Shown here piece by piece: positions 1 to 8,610 of a stretch of 32,945 nucleotides of DNA. Source of the DNA: Gammaproteobacteria bacterium (GTDB taxonomy: Bacteria; Pseudomonadota; Gammaproteobacteria; Pseudomonadales; Azotimanducaceae); NCBI GenBank assembly GCA_002725995.1, contig PBRQ01000020.1, positions 1 through 32,945 on the forward strand. Direction: 5' to 3'. The translations under genes were made by a program, and so were the position numbers. Position 1 is the stretch's first letter. The number at the start of each line of letters is the position of its first letter. The notes under the pieces are model-generated. The model made no database searches. It was given only the letters and a program-made list of their open reading frames with translations, and had not been told where the DNA came from.

Positions 1-34
1 GGAATTTGGGATCAACGTAACAATAGACGTAACA

Positions 35-396
35 CTAACATGATTTGAAGCTGCGATAATGCTTATATATCAACACTATAACTGCAAAGACCAAGTCCTG
101 TCCGATCACCTGCAGATCTTTGCCTTGCAATACATCAGGGAAAACAACCTTCAACCCTGACTGGGCATTTAACAAAGCAAACAACCGGCCAAGATAGAAG
201 GCACCAAGGGGCTTGATCCGGCGATAAAACAGGCCGAATACCGAGTTGGCAACTCCAGCAAAAGTTGTTCAGCCGGCGGTAATTCAGGTAATCCCGTTAC
301 CAGTAAAATCGCAGCGTCGAAATTAAGGAGGACAAGTTCCATCCCCGAATTTGAGGAAACCTCACCAGGACTTACCAGAAGTTTTCGCGAAAATCA
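35..396 (-). pseudogene. possible decayed coding remnant, frames broken
   Basis: No intact gene is visible in the first 472 bases. On the minus strand two open stretches of about 75 codons each overlap in different frames. One runs from a TGA at 394-396 to a TAA at 169-171, with an ATG at 340-342. The other runs from a TGA at 269-271 to a TAG at 35-37 and reads like a hydrophobic protein end (for example FYRRIKPLGAFYLGRLF). A frame change near 240-270 would join them into one C-terminal fragment. I do not recognise the family. Open stretches of this length can occur by chance, so this is a weak call. Confidence 0.2.
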
Positions 397-472
397 GATT
401 GAGATATTGCCTATGAGTATTCTTGCCAATGTTATGTGGGCATAATGACGATCAAGAGACAGAGACACCCAG

Positions 473-985
473 ATGCCGTTTAGCAAGTACCTACCAACAA
501 AGGAACGACTTAAAGAGATCAAGCCGTTGAGGTTTCTTGGGGAAATGATATTTGACCCCAACCTCTGGCACTTTAACCTTCACTCAATCTCCTATGCTGC
601 ACTGTTTGGCCTATTTTGTTGTTTCCTGCCTATCCCGTTTCAAATGATCCCATGCGCGCTACTCTGTATATGGGTTCGATGTAACATCCCGCTGGCGCTG
701 GCGTTCGTGTGGATCAGCAACCCCATAACGATGCCACCAATGATGTATTTCGCCTACAGGGTCGGCACTCAGTTTCTTGACCAAAACAACCAAGTTGAGT
801 CTATTGACCTGAGCCTGGAATGGCTGATGGCTCAAATGGCAATCGTCTGGCAACCCCTGCTATTGGGCTCTCTTGCCTGCGGCATCACGGCCGGACTGGT
901 AGGTTTTGCTTCGGTGCACTTATACTGGCGGTGGCACCTCACCAAATACTGGAAGAAACGCCGACAAAAAAATGAATTTTGGTGA
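473..985 (+). CDS. DUF2062 family membrane protein
   Basis: A 170-residue protein that matches the DUF2062 family in length and pattern. It has a hydrophobic segment around residues 40-65 containing LPIPFQM, the family's conserved centre with WISNPITMPPMMYF near residues 80-95, and a second membrane segment around residues 128-150. A basic cytoplasmic-looking tail (KYWKKRRQK) follows. The molecular role of DUF2062 is unknown; the family sits in the inner membrane and is commonly found near lol and comEC genes in gammaproteobacteria. Here lolE ends about 0.8 kb downstream on the other strand. The ATG at 473 has only a weak purine-rich stretch ahead of it. The next gene starts 13 bases after the stop, so the two are probably co-transcribed. 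Confidence 0.85.
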   Translation: MPFSKYLPTKERLKEIKPLRFLGEMIFDPNLWHFNLHSISYAALFGLFCCFLPIPFQMIPCALLCIWVRCNIPLALAFVWISNPITMPPMMYFAYRVGTQFLDQNNQVESIDLSLEWLMAQMAIVWQPLLLGSLACGITAGLVGFASVHLYWRWHLTKYWKKRRQKNEFW

Positions 986-998
986 CTAGGAGGTAGAT

Positions 999-1757
999 GT
1001 GACGAGAACGAAAGCAGTGCTGTTCGATATGGCAGGAACGGTCGTATCAATGGGGATATTCGATGACCACCAAGGCGTCGTTGCCAGTGAATTTGCCCGT
1101 ATACTCGGGCTTGATGATTTCCAGAATGAGATGGTTGCCAGTGCATTTACTGGTAGAGGAGCCACCAATGCCAAGCAAAATATTTTTCAGCAAGATTTCT
1201 ATCTTTTCCGAGATATTTTTGCAGTACGTTATGCAGTCGCCGCCAAGGAACTGGGGTTCAAGCTAACGAGGTCCGATACGACGATGCTTAGTGATATGTG
1301 GTGGAAAGGCTGTATTGCCAAGTTCCAGGAACTTGGCCTGCATGGAGGTGGGCTCCGCAAAGGTGCTATTGACACCCTTCAAACGCTGCGCGAATCGGGG
1401 TTTAACGTTGGGCTGGTAAGCAACCTCGATGAAGGTGATTTTCAGGATTTTCTTTCCGTGGATAACTTCGCCAGCTATTTTGATTTTCACTTGTCAAGTG
1501 AAGCTGCCCAGTCCTGTAAACCTGATGCAGCGATCTTTGATCTTGCGCTAGAGCAGGCTGGCTGTACAGCAAATGAGGTGGTTTTTGTAGGCGATACGCC
1601 TACCCAGGATATTGACGGCGCAGCTGCCGCGGGAATGCAGACCGTCCTGATTCACGAAGAACTGAAGCAGGCAACCAGGGACATGAACTCAACTCACAAA
1701 CCAGACCACGAGATCAACGAACTCCCTGAACTCCTGGAAATTATCCAGGGCTTATAA
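999..1757 (+). CDS. HAD-superfamily hydrolase, phosphonatase-like
   Basis: A 252-residue HAD hydrolase. Motif I is FDMAGT (nucleophile Asp10). Alanine sits at the +2 position, where most HAD phosphatases carry the general acid/base Asp. This D-x-A-G-T form is typical of phosphonoacetaldehyde hydrolase and the phosphonatase-like branch. Motif II is LVSNLDE near residue 139, the motif III lysine is in SCKPDAAIF, and motif IV is VFVGDTPTQDID. A helical cap fills residues 20-110. The start is a GTG preceded by a strong AGGAGG at 988-993. Without phn genes nearby the substrate stays open; a phosphonate or another small phosphorylated compound is possible. It converges on lolE with a 53-base gap. 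Confidence 0.85.
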   Translation: MTRTKAVLFDMAGTVVSMGIFDDHQGVVASEFARILGLDDFQNEMVASAFTGRGATNAKQNIFQQDFYLFRDIFAVRYAVAAKELGFKLTRSDTTMLSDMWWKGCIAKFQELGLHGGGLRKGAIDTLQTLRESGFNVGLVSNLDEGDFQDFLSVDNFASYFDFHLSSEAAQSCKPDAAIFDLALEQAGCTANEVVFVGDTPTQDIDGAAAAGMQTVLIHEELKQATRDMNSTHKPDHEINELPELLEIIQGL

Positions 1758-1810
1758 ATTGAGTCAAGGCTGAAAAAACTTCCCTGCGCACTGCAAACTA
1801 ACCTTGGGCG

Positions 1811-3019
1811 CTATTCATAACGTAATATTTCTGCAGGTTTAAGGGATGCTGCGCGCCACGCCGGGTAGAGCGTTGCGAGAACGCTGATCATAAAGGCGAC
1901 TACAATTATGATCAGCACGTCGCCATACCTTACATCCGTTGGTACTGAATCAAAATAGGTCCCTGCCAGCATTTTACCGCCGAGTAACTCTTCAAAAAAG
2001 CTAACGACTTCTGTGATGTTGTGCGCCAGTGCAAGGCCAAGTATAGAGCCCATTATTATGCCTACCGCACCGACGACAACCCCCTGAATTAAAAATATCA
2101 ACATCACTCGAAAGGGAGAAAGACCAAAGGTACGCAGAACCGCGATGTCCTTTTGCTTGTCCATGACCATCACACTCAGGCTTGAAATAATGTTAAAAGC
2201 CGCGATCGCCACAATAAGGGACAACAATATGAACATCATGATTTTTTCCATTTTAACGGCCTCAAAAAAATCACCGTACTGCTGCGTCCAGTCGCTAGCG
2301 TGAAGGGCATTGCCACTTGCAAGTGTTCTATTTAAGGAGGGAGCGTCAAAAACATTGGCCAACCTGAGGCGTGTGTCCACGGAAGGCAGGTTGAGGACTC
2401 GTTTCAGCTCCGTAACATTCACCAAGGCAAGCCGATAATCAAGTTCTGATTCAAGCTCGAAGGTGCCGACCAGCCGCGCATGTGACACGCTTGGTGAAAA
2501 ACGGTGACCGCCGGCAGACGGCTTGGGGATAACAATTGTCAAACTATCTCCTACCACCAAGCCAAGACGGTAAGCAAGAACCCTGCCGATAACGATGCCA
2601 TGCGGTTCGTTATCTAGATCCTCCAGAGAGCCCAGGGTCATATTTTCCAGCACTATGGACATTTCGTGCTCATGCGGTGCGTCTATCCCATACAAGGTCA
2701 CCAACTGGCTCTGGCTTCCGTTGAGAAGCAGACCATGCCGTTCTATAAAAGGCGCTCTCGCAACGACTCTTGGATCATCAACCAATGCCTGGTCGACTTC
2801 ACCACTGACAACCAGATGAGGCACGACGCCAAGAATTCGCCGTTTGAGCTCTGAGTCAAAACCGTTCATTACTGACACGACAACAATCAATGCAATGACA
2901 CCCAGTGTCATTCCAAATAGAGATACCAGTGAGATAAAGGACAAGAAGCCGTTGCCCTCTCCCCCTGCAGAAATACCAAGACCTGAATACCTGACACCAA
3001 TAAAAGAGGAAATACTCAC
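1811..3019 (-). CDS. lolE: LolC/LolE-type permease of lipoprotein-releasing ABC transporter (third gene)
   Basis: A 402-residue inner-membrane subunit of the LolCDE complex, which extracts outer-membrane lipoproteins from the inner membrane and passes them to LolA. It has the MacB/FtsX-type layout: a first TM helix (around residues 25-52, ending VVVSVMNGFDSEL), a large periplasmic domain, then three TM helices in the last 150 residues. The family's ending YPAWRAASLKPAEILRYE is present. The start is a GTG whose first base is the last base of the lolD stop codon, so translation is coupled. It is paralogous to the first gene of the operon; I assign lolE from position, as in the E. coli order C-D-E. 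The LolC/LolE distinction is the uncertain part. Confidence 0.88.
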   Translation of the reverse strand: MSISSFIGVRYSGLGISAGGEGNGFLSFISLVSLFGMTLGVIALIVVVSVMNGFDSELKRRILGVVPHLVVSGEVDQALVDDPRVVARAPFIERHGLLLNGSQSQLVTLYGIDAPHEHEMSIVLENMTLGSLEDLDNEPHGIVIGRVLAYRLGLVVGDSLTIVIPKPSAGGHRFSPSVSHARLVGTFELESELDYRLALVNVTELKRVLNLPSVDTRLRLANVFDAPSLNRTLASGNALHASDWTQQYGDFFEAVKMEKIMMFILLSLIVAIAAFNIISSLSVMVMDKQKDIAVLRTFGLSPFRVMLIFLIQGVVVGAVGIIMGSILGLALAHNITEVVSFFEELLGGKMLAGTYFDSVPTDVRYGDVLIIIVVAFMISVLATLYPAWRAASLKPAEILRYE

Positions 3020-3702
3020 TACTTCACCTCTATCAAACCGTTCTGGAGCACCATGGTTCGATCCATCCTGCTGGCAAGATCATGATTGTGGGTAACGACA
3101 ACGAAGGACATGTGAAGATCGTGGCTCAATTCTACCAGCAGCTGATTTACATCCTCGGCGGTTTTTTCATCAAGATTTCCAGTTGGCTCATCCGCGAGTA
3201 CACACTGGGGGTGACTAACCAGCGCCCTTGCGATCGCAACTCGCTGACGTTCTCCTCCAGAAAGCTGTCCCGGCTTGTGATTCAGTCGACCCCCAAGGCC
3301 GACCTTTTCAAGCATTTCACTTGCCGTCTCATTGGCCGATTTCCAGTTTCCATCACCTATCATCAATGGCATCGCAACATTCTCGATGGCAGAGAATTCC
3401 ACCATCAGGTAGTGAAACTGGTATACAAAGCCCAATGTCTTGTTGCGTAACCGACACAGGGACTTTTCGTCCAGATTCACAATATCTTTGCCGCCAATAA
3501 AAACCTGCCCCGCATCCGTGCTATCGAGGCCGGCCAGCAGGTGAAGCAATGTACTCTTGCCACTTCCAGACAAGCCAACGATCGCCACCCGCTCACCGCG
3601 CACGACCTCAAGATCCACACCATCAAGCACCCGTATGGTTTTGTCACCCTGACCGTAAAACTTTTTGAGCCCTCTGGCTTGCAGGACTATTTCATCCTTC
3701 AT
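3019..3702 (-). CDS. lolD: LolD, ATPase of lipoprotein-releasing ABC transporter
   Basis: A 227-residue ABC ATPase that powers lipoprotein release. All motifs are intact: Walker A GLSGSGKST at residues 43-51, a Q-loop in GFVYQFHYL, signature LSGGERQR, Walker B VLADEPTGNLD and the switch histidine in VVTHNHD. The reading frame is open further upstream, but an ATG at 3702 gives the usual LolD N-terminus (MKDEIVLQARGLKKFY) and the normal family length. With that start the gene overlaps the end of lolC by 11 bases, and its stop shares one base with the lolE GTG. This supports co-translation of the three subunits. Confidence 0.94.
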   Translation of the reverse strand: MKDEIVLQARGLKKFYGQGDKTIRVLDGVDLEVVRGERVAIVGLSGSGKSTLLHLLAGLDSTDAGQVFIGGKDIVNLDEKSLCRLRNKTLGFVYQFHYLMVEFSAIENVAMPLMIGDGNWKSANETASEMLEKVGLGGRLNHKPGQLSGGERQRVAIARALVSHPQCVLADEPTGNLDEKTAEDVNQLLVELSHDLHMSFVVVTHNHDLASRMDRTMVLQNGLIEVK

Positions 3703-4933
3703 ACCGTAAAGCCTCAACAGGATTTGCCGCCGCAGCCTTGGTCGCCGGGTAAATAGTCGCGAGAAGACATATAACAAATGAAACAGCAGCAATTATAAGA
3801 ATATCGCCCGCCAATAATCGGGTGGGCAAATACTGTATGAAATACTCATCCATGATACCAAGGCCAAAAGCCTCATCTATGAGAACGTAAATCTCACTGA
3901 GCCAGTTTGTTAACAAGGCTCCCAACACAATCCCTGTGGTGATACCAAGCACCCCCACAAGGCACCCATGCATGATAAAGACAGCCCTGATGGAGCCGGG
4001 TGACGCACCAATTGTTCTCAGGATAGCAATATCCGAATACTTGTCTTGAACTGTCATCATAAGATTGGATACAACATTAAATGCTGCTACGGCTACCAGC
4101 AAAAGCAGCAAAAGAAACATCGTTGTTTTTTGCATCTGGATCGCATCATATAAATTCCCATGTCGCCCCATCCAACTGGAGGCATAAAGCTCTCTATCTC
4201 CAGTTGTCAGTACCAGGTTATGTAGTACTCCCGGTGCGGCAAAGAGGTCGTCCATGCGGATTCTCACTCCGTCTATCTGACTTTGCCGCTTTATCTTCAT
4301 GGCGTCACCGATATGTATATATAACTGAGACTTGTCAATATCAGAACCAACTCTAAATAGTCCCGAAATGGTGAACCGTTTCAATGTTGGCATTGGCCCT
4401 GCGAGGCCAACCCTCAGCTCAGGCAGTACAAGTGTGAGCCTGTCACCAACGCTAACCTTAAGGCGTGTTGCCAGTGCCTGCCCAATGATGACGTCAAAAC
4501 CTCCCTTGGACAGCGAGTTCAACTCACCCTCAAAGAAATAGTGCTTCAGGATGGACACCTCTGACTCCAGCAGCGGGTCTATTCCTGTGTAAGACACACC
4601 CGCAAGTTGGCCGTTCGCCAAGGCCAAGCCATTTCCTTCCACCAGTGGCGCCACAGCCTGAATGTCAGCGTTTTCTTTCCACTGTTGCATCAACGTCTGC
4701 CAATCTGAACGAGGCACCCTGCTATAGATCACACCATGGGGAACTACTCCCAAGACTCTCTCACGCAATTCCCGGTCAAACCCGTTCATTACGGACAGCA
4801 CAATAACCAGCACCGCCACACCGAGAACCAGTCCCGAGATCGAAATCAGTGACATGAAGGAGACTAGGTGATCTGACGCACCATACAGCGAGTAGCGAGC
4901 GGCTACAAACAGTCGCCAATCTTTAAGTATCAT
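3692..4933 (-). CDS. lolC: LolC/LolE-type permease of lipoprotein-releasing ABC transporter (first gene)
   Basis: A 413-residue permease, first gene of the lol operon. It shares the layout of its partner: TM1 around residues 22-50 followed by VMNGFDRELRERVLGVVPHG, a periplasmic domain of about 200 residues, and three C-terminal TM helices ending in YPATKAAAANPVEALRYEG. In E. coli LolC binds the LolA chaperone and LolE binds the substrate lipoprotein. The ATG at 4933 has AGAGG about ten bases upstream. It is divergent from the DAHP synthase family gene, with 62 bases between the two starts, so both promoters must lie in or near that gap. Confidence 0.9.
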   Translation of the reverse strand: MILKDWRLFVAARYSLYGASDHLVSFMSLISISGLVLGVAVLVIVLSVMNGFDRELRERVLGVVPHGVIYSRVPRSDWQTLMQQWKENADIQAVAPLVEGNGLALANGQLAGVSYTGIDPLLESEVSILKHYFFEGELNSLSKGGFDVIIGQALATRLKVSVGDRLTLVLPELRVGLAGPMPTLKRFTISGLFRVGSDIDKSQLYIHIGDAMKIKRQSQIDGVRIRMDDLFAAPGVLHNLVLTTGDRELYASSWMGRHGNLYDAIQMQKTTMFLLLLLLVAVAAFNVVSNLMMTVQDKYSDIAILRTIGASPGSIRAVFIMHGCLVGVLGITTGIVLGALLTNWLSEIYVLIDEAFGLGIMDEYFIQYLPTRLLAGDILIIAAVSFVICLLATIYPATKAAAANPVEALRYEG

Positions 4934-4995
4934 CGTGATTAACCTCTGGACCCAATGAGCTACAATAGCAACCTTTATTCCTTGGAACTATATAC

Positions 4996-6108
4996 ATGAT
5001 CGTGATACTACACCCGAATACTGATGAAGAGTCAGCAGAATACATGGATGCTATGTCCTTTCTCCAGCAACTTCCAAACATAAGCCTGCAACATCATATC
5101 GTCCAGGGTAAAGAGCAGAAGCTCAGTGAAATATACCTGCTTGGTGATACCCATAAGGTCAACCAATCAGAGGTTGAGGGCCTGGATTGCGTCGAACGCG
5201 TCGTCCGTATTTCAGAAGAATATCGAATCCTGGGTCGACACCAGGACATCGACAGAACCAGTGGCTTTACCTACAACGATGTCCATTTTTCACAGGACAA
5301 TTGCCATATCCTGGCTGGTCTATGTGCCGTCGATAATATGAAGAATGTAGAGACGATGATGCGTACCCTGCAGGAAAATGGGCAGGTCTGCACGCGGATG
5401 GGGGCATACAAGCCACGTACTAACCCCTACTCATTTCAGGGCCATGGCAAGAAGTGCCTGCCATACGTGTTCGACCTCGCTGGAAAATACGGCATCAAGG
5501 TGATTTCCATGGAAGTCACCCATGAGAGTCAAATCGATGAAATTACAGACGCCCTCCAGAAGGCTGGCGATCCGACTGGAGTAATGTTGCAAATAGGAAC
5601 TCGTAATACCCAGAATTTTGAACTTCTTAAGGTCGTCGGTAGGCAAACACGATTCCCGGTACTGTTCAAAAGAGGCTATGGTGTCACTCTAAATGAATCC
5701 CTCAACGCTGCTGAGTATCTCGCCAGCGAAGGGAATTCGAACGTCGTTTTCTGCCTGCGTGGAATGAAGAGTGAAGGTGGCGCACCACATCGCAATATGG
5801 TTGATTTTGGCCAGGTGCCGGTACTAAAACGTCTGACGAGGATGCCCGTTTGCGTTGATCCTTCTCACTCCGTGGGCTCAAGGGACAGGTCGCCTGATGG
5901 AATTCTTGATGTAGTCCATGCCACCGCACAGGGCCTGGTAGCAGGGGCAAATCTGGTGCTGGTTGATTTTCATCCTGAGCCATCGGTGGCACTGGTTGAC
6001 GGCCCACAGGCGCTGCTGATGGATGAATTGCCCAGGTTTCTTGAAGACATGGCCCTATGCCATGAATTCTATCAATCAAGAAAACAACTATGGGCCGCGC
6101 CGCGATAG
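4996..6108 (+). CDS. DAHP synthase family protein (type I, KDO8P-synthase-like, with N-terminal ferredoxin-like domain)
   Basis: 370 residues. Residues 1-80 form the small ferredoxin-like regulatory domain seen in Thermotoga/Bacillus-type 3-deoxy-7-phosphoheptulonate synthases; the rest is the TIM barrel that joins phosphoenolpyruvate and erythrose-4-phosphate in the first shikimate step. Visible landmarks are Cys110 (metal), GAYKPRTNPYSFQG at 136-149, GTRN with Arg203, FKRG with Lys225, His291 in DPSHSVG and Asp335 in VDGPQAL. From memory of the family, several usual positions are changed: GPCS is GLCA, CERG is CLRG (253-256), and the metal-ligand glutamate of VEVHPEP is Asp324 in VDFHPEP. 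It could be a functional divergent DAHP synthase or a relative acting on another aldose phosphate. It is a single gene, divergent from lolC. Confidence 0.82.
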   Translation: MIVILHPNTDEESAEYMDAMSFLQQLPNISLQHHIVQGKEQKLSEIYLLGDTHKVNQSEVEGLDCVERVVRISEEYRILGRHQDIDRTSGFTYNDVHFSQDNCHILAGLCAVDNMKNVETMMRTLQENGQVCTRMGAYKPRTNPYSFQGHGKKCLPYVFDLAGKYGIKVISMEVTHESQIDEITDALQKAGDPTGVMLQIGTRNTQNFELLKVVGRQTRFPVLFKRGYGVTLNESLNAAEYLASEGNSNVVFCLRGMKSEGGAPHRNMVDFGQVPVLKRLTRMPVCVDPSHSVGSRDRSPDGILDVVHATAQGLVAGANLVLVDFHPEPSVALVDGPQALLMDELPRFLEDMALCHEFYQSRKQLWAAPR

Positions 6109-6439
6109 GCCGGGCCTTGATCTGACAATAAGGTAGCCTCATTACCCCATATGATGTTTAAAGTTTGGGTGAATCAGTAAATTGTAACTCATCTACCCGA
6201 CCCAACCTTCAGTGATGTTTGTAATAGACCTTAATTGCTCACCGGATTGAATAGTCTGGTAATCATCCTCTGTGGCAACAGCCATCCATAGCCTGGTCCC
6301 GCGTCCATCCCTGGCTCTAGCCACGTCAGATCAGGTCCCTGACGAGTCAATCCTGCCTTCTGCAATTCGCCAAATTATTGTTAGATCGACGCAAGTTCTT
6401 CCACCAGGGCGGGTTAAGGACCCAGCAAAAATGATTCCC
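6109..6439. other. intergenic stretch without a recognisable gene
   Basis: 331 bases between two convergent genes. I see no tRNA cloverleaf, no strong hairpin with a T-run and no convincing gene. Two short overlapping minus-strand frames (roughly 6200-6370) read in a protein-like way but carry stops, and could be decayed sequence or chance. A plus-strand open frame at 6272-6478 runs over the end of the ApbE gene and has no family resemblance. Confidence 0.5.
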
Positions 6440-7462
6440 CTAGGGTACCCCGCGGAGGTAGACATCAAGTGTCGGTGATACGCGTTCGATAAAACCATCA
6501 GCTTTCTTGACCAGAATCAATACCGCCAGGTCAAGCTCCCGTGCAAGGCTCAAGCCCTTTTCCACCCCCAGCACGTTAATTGCTGTGGCATATGCGTCCG
6601 CGACCGCTGCCGATGGGGCCAACACCGTCACCGAAGCGACATTATTGGTGATAGGTTGACCCGTTCGCGGGTCAATCGTATGAGAATACCTTTCGCCTTC
6701 GACTTCAAAATAGTTCCTGTAGTCTCCTGAAGTCGCCATGCTCATATCACGCAACTCAATGGTTCGAAATACAGAGCGACTGAGACTACCGGGCTTTTCT
6801 ACTGCTATGGTCCAGGAAATACCACGGTCATTCTTGCCTTTCGCCCGCAGTTCTCCGCCAATTTCCACCAGGTAGTTGCGGATACTCCAAGCATCAAGAA
6901 CAAGTGCCACGTGATCAACCGCATAACCCTTTGCTATCGCCGACAAATCAACATAGAGATCATTTTCCTTGTGCAAGCCATTGCCGCCTATCTGAAGCAG
7001 TCCAAAGCCGGTACGCTGCCGTGCAGCCTCTACCTCTTCATCACCAGGGACACTATCTCGTGATGGGTCTGGACCGAAGCCCCACAGGTTAACCAGGGGA
7101 CCAACGGTAACATCGAATGCACCGTCACTATGATCGTGAACCTCTGCACTCAGTCTCAGCACTTCAAGTAGTTCGGGAGAAGTGGGAAAAAGGTCAGTTC
7201 CCTGTGAGCGATTAAACTGAGACAGTTCTGAATGCTCATCATAGGTGGACATCAGGCTGTTGATTCGCTTAAGTTCAGCGTCTATCTCAGCGCCAATTTT
7301 CATCTTGTCCAAGCCCATACCAACCAATTTAACGGTATAGCTGGTCCCCATTGTGGGACCTGAGATAACAACCAGCCGCTCCTTCTCGCATCCAGGCAGG
7401 AAAGGCAACAGCACGAGCAGAAGAAGCAATTTGGCGGGGGTCACATAAATTCTCCAATCCAT
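6440..7462 (-). CDS. apbE: ApbE, FAD:protein FMN transferase (lipoprotein)
   Basis: A 340-residue exported enzyme that moves FMN from FAD onto a threonine of target flavoproteins such as NqrB/C or RnfD/G. The N-terminus is a lipoprotein signal with LPGC at Cys25, so the enzyme should be anchored facing the periplasm. Family landmarks follow: GPTMGTSYTV (35-44), MSTYDEHSELSQFN, FDVTVGPLVNLWGFGP, VDLSAIAKGYAVD, the SHTIDPRTG motif with His261, and the metal-binding DAYATA with Asp289 and Thr293 near the C-terminus. No flavoprotein acceptor gene lies in the window, so the client is elsewhere. The next gene diverges, with 36 bases between the starts. Confidence 0.93.
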   Translation of the reverse strand: MDWRIYVTPAKLLLLLVLLPFLPGCEKERLVVISGPTMGTSYTVKLVGMGLDKMKIGAEIDAELKRINSLMSTYDEHSELSQFNRSQGTDLFPTSPELLEVLRLSAEVHDHSDGAFDVTVGPLVNLWGFGPDPSRDSVPGDEEVEAARQRTGFGLLQIGGNGLHKENDLYVDLSAIAKGYAVDHVALVLDAWSIRNYLVEIGGELRAKGKNDRGISWTIAVEKPGSLSRSVFRTIELRDMSMATSGDYRNYFEVEGERYSHTIDPRTGQPITNNVASVTVLAPSAAVADAYATAINVLGVEKGLSLARELDLAVLILVKKADGFIERVSPTLDVYLRGVP

Positions 7463-7498
7463 AAGCTATTATCTACTTTCACACCAGAGGATTGATAC

Positions 7499-8536
7499 TT
7501 GAAACCAGGAATATTTGTTGACCCTGCTAAGGATATCCCAAGAATCTCACTGGCTCGCCTGCCGACTCCCCTAACCTGCCTCGAAAGGCTGTCCAAGGAA
7601 CAGGGTGGACCCAGGATCTGGATAAAGAGAGACGACCTCACGGAAACCGCGATCTCCGGAAACAAATTGCGCAAACTCGAGTTCACAGCAGGTGAAGCTC
7701 AGACTCAACAGGCAACGGTGCTGATTACCAGCGGAGGAATTCAGTCCAATCATTGCCGGGCAACCGCTATCGTCGCTGCCCGGCTGGGCATGAAGTGTCA
7801 CCTGATCCTCCGCGGCAAGCCTGACAAGGTCCTGGATGGAAACCTTCTGCTTGATAACCTGGTGGGTGCTTCATTTACATTTGCCACTGCCAAGCAGTTC
7901 AAAACACCAGACCAGCTATATGCTGACGTGGAAGAGCACTATAGGGCGCTGGGAGAAAAGCCTTTCAGCATTCCCCTTGGTGCAAGTGATGAAATAGGAC
8001 TCTGGGGGTATATCGAATGCGCGAGGGAGTTGAAAAGTGATTTTCAGCATCTTGGAATCCACCCTGAGCACATCATCTCGGCCGCCGGCTCTGGTGGAAC
8101 CATGGGCGGACTGATTGTCGGAAACGTCCTGCATGAGCTCAATAGCAATATCATGGCGTTCAACGTTTGCGATGATGAAGCCTGGTTCCAGCGCAAGATA
8201 AGCCGGGATATCAGAAGTTGGATAAAGCGATACAAGCGAGAACTCCCGGATCAGCCGATCAACATTATTGATGGCTACGTGGGGCCAGGTTATGGCCGAG
8301 CCGACCCGCACGTCTATGAGACAATCCGGCATGTAGCGCGGGTAGAGGGAATTATTCTTGACCCCGTGTATACTGGAAAGGCATTTGATGCCTTCCTGCA
8401 GGAATTGGCAAAAGGAAGATTCCGACAAGCCTCGGATATTGTTTTCCTGCATACGGGCGGTATCTTTGGCTTGTTTCCACACCGTGACCTATTCGCTGAT
8501 GCACTATTAACTGATGCAGCTACCCCACAGCCCTAA
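7499..8536 (+). CDS. dcyD: D-cysteine desulfhydrase / ACC deaminase family PLP enzyme
   Basis: A 345-residue fold-type II PLP enzyme. The PLP lysine is Lys56 in AISGNKLRKLEF, followed by SGGIQSNHCR (78-87) and the phosphate-binding loop AAGSGGTMGGL (195-205). Two positions said to separate D-cysteine desulfhydrase from ACC deaminase carry threonine (Thr292 in DPVYTGKAF, Thr319 in FLHTGG). ACC deaminases have Glu and Leu there, so D-cysteine desulfhydrase (D-cysteine to pyruvate, sulfide and ammonia) is the better reading. The start is a TTG with AGAGG eight bases before it; no ATG or GTG gives a complete N-terminus. It is divergent from apbE. The symbol is tentative, since substrate cannot be proven from sequence. 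Confidence 0.82.
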   Translation: MKPGIFVDPAKDIPRISLARLPTPLTCLERLSKEQGGPRIWIKRDDLTETAISGNKLRKLEFTAGEAQTQQATVLITSGGIQSNHCRATAIVAARLGMKCHLILRGKPDKVLDGNLLLDNLVGASFTFATAKQFKTPDQLYADVEEHYRALGEKPFSIPLGASDEIGLWGYIECARELKSDFQHLGIHPEHIISAAGSGGTMGGLIVGNVLHELNSNIMAFNVCDDEAWFQRKISRDIRSWIKRYKRELPDQPINIIDGYVGPGYGRADPHVYETIRHVARVEGIILDPVYTGKAFDAFLQELAKGRFRQASDIVFLHTGGIFGLFPHRDLFADALLTDAATPQP

Positions 8537-8610
8537 TCTGTGATTGAATCCACCGCAACCTTTTTAAAAGAGCAATAGTTCGTAATGTGCAATAGTCGAG
8601 TGGTAAATAT

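Noticed and set aside
1-472. tRNA-Sec (selC) search
   Set aside because: No long variable arm, TCA anticodon loop and T-arm combination is apparent here, nor in 6109-6439 or 29108-29510; reading by eye is not a covariance search.
5702-6142. 146-codon open frame on the minus strand
   Set aside because: It lies fully antisense to the DAHP synthase family gene, is rich in proline, arginine and histidine, and resembles no family.
6200-6370. Short minus-strand frames reading LTRQGPDLTWLEPG and ATEDDYQTIQSGEQL
   Set aside because: They are under 50 codons, overlap in different frames and have upstream stops; the in-frame TGA before one of them lacks a visible SECIS or family support.
6272-6478. 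Plus-strand open frame of 68 codons
   Set aside because: It runs across the 3' end of apbE, has no ribosome site and no family resemblance.
7916-8482. 188-codon open frame on the minus strand
   Set aside because: It is antisense to the D-cysteine desulfhydrase-type gene, whose motifs are clear; composition is not protein-like.
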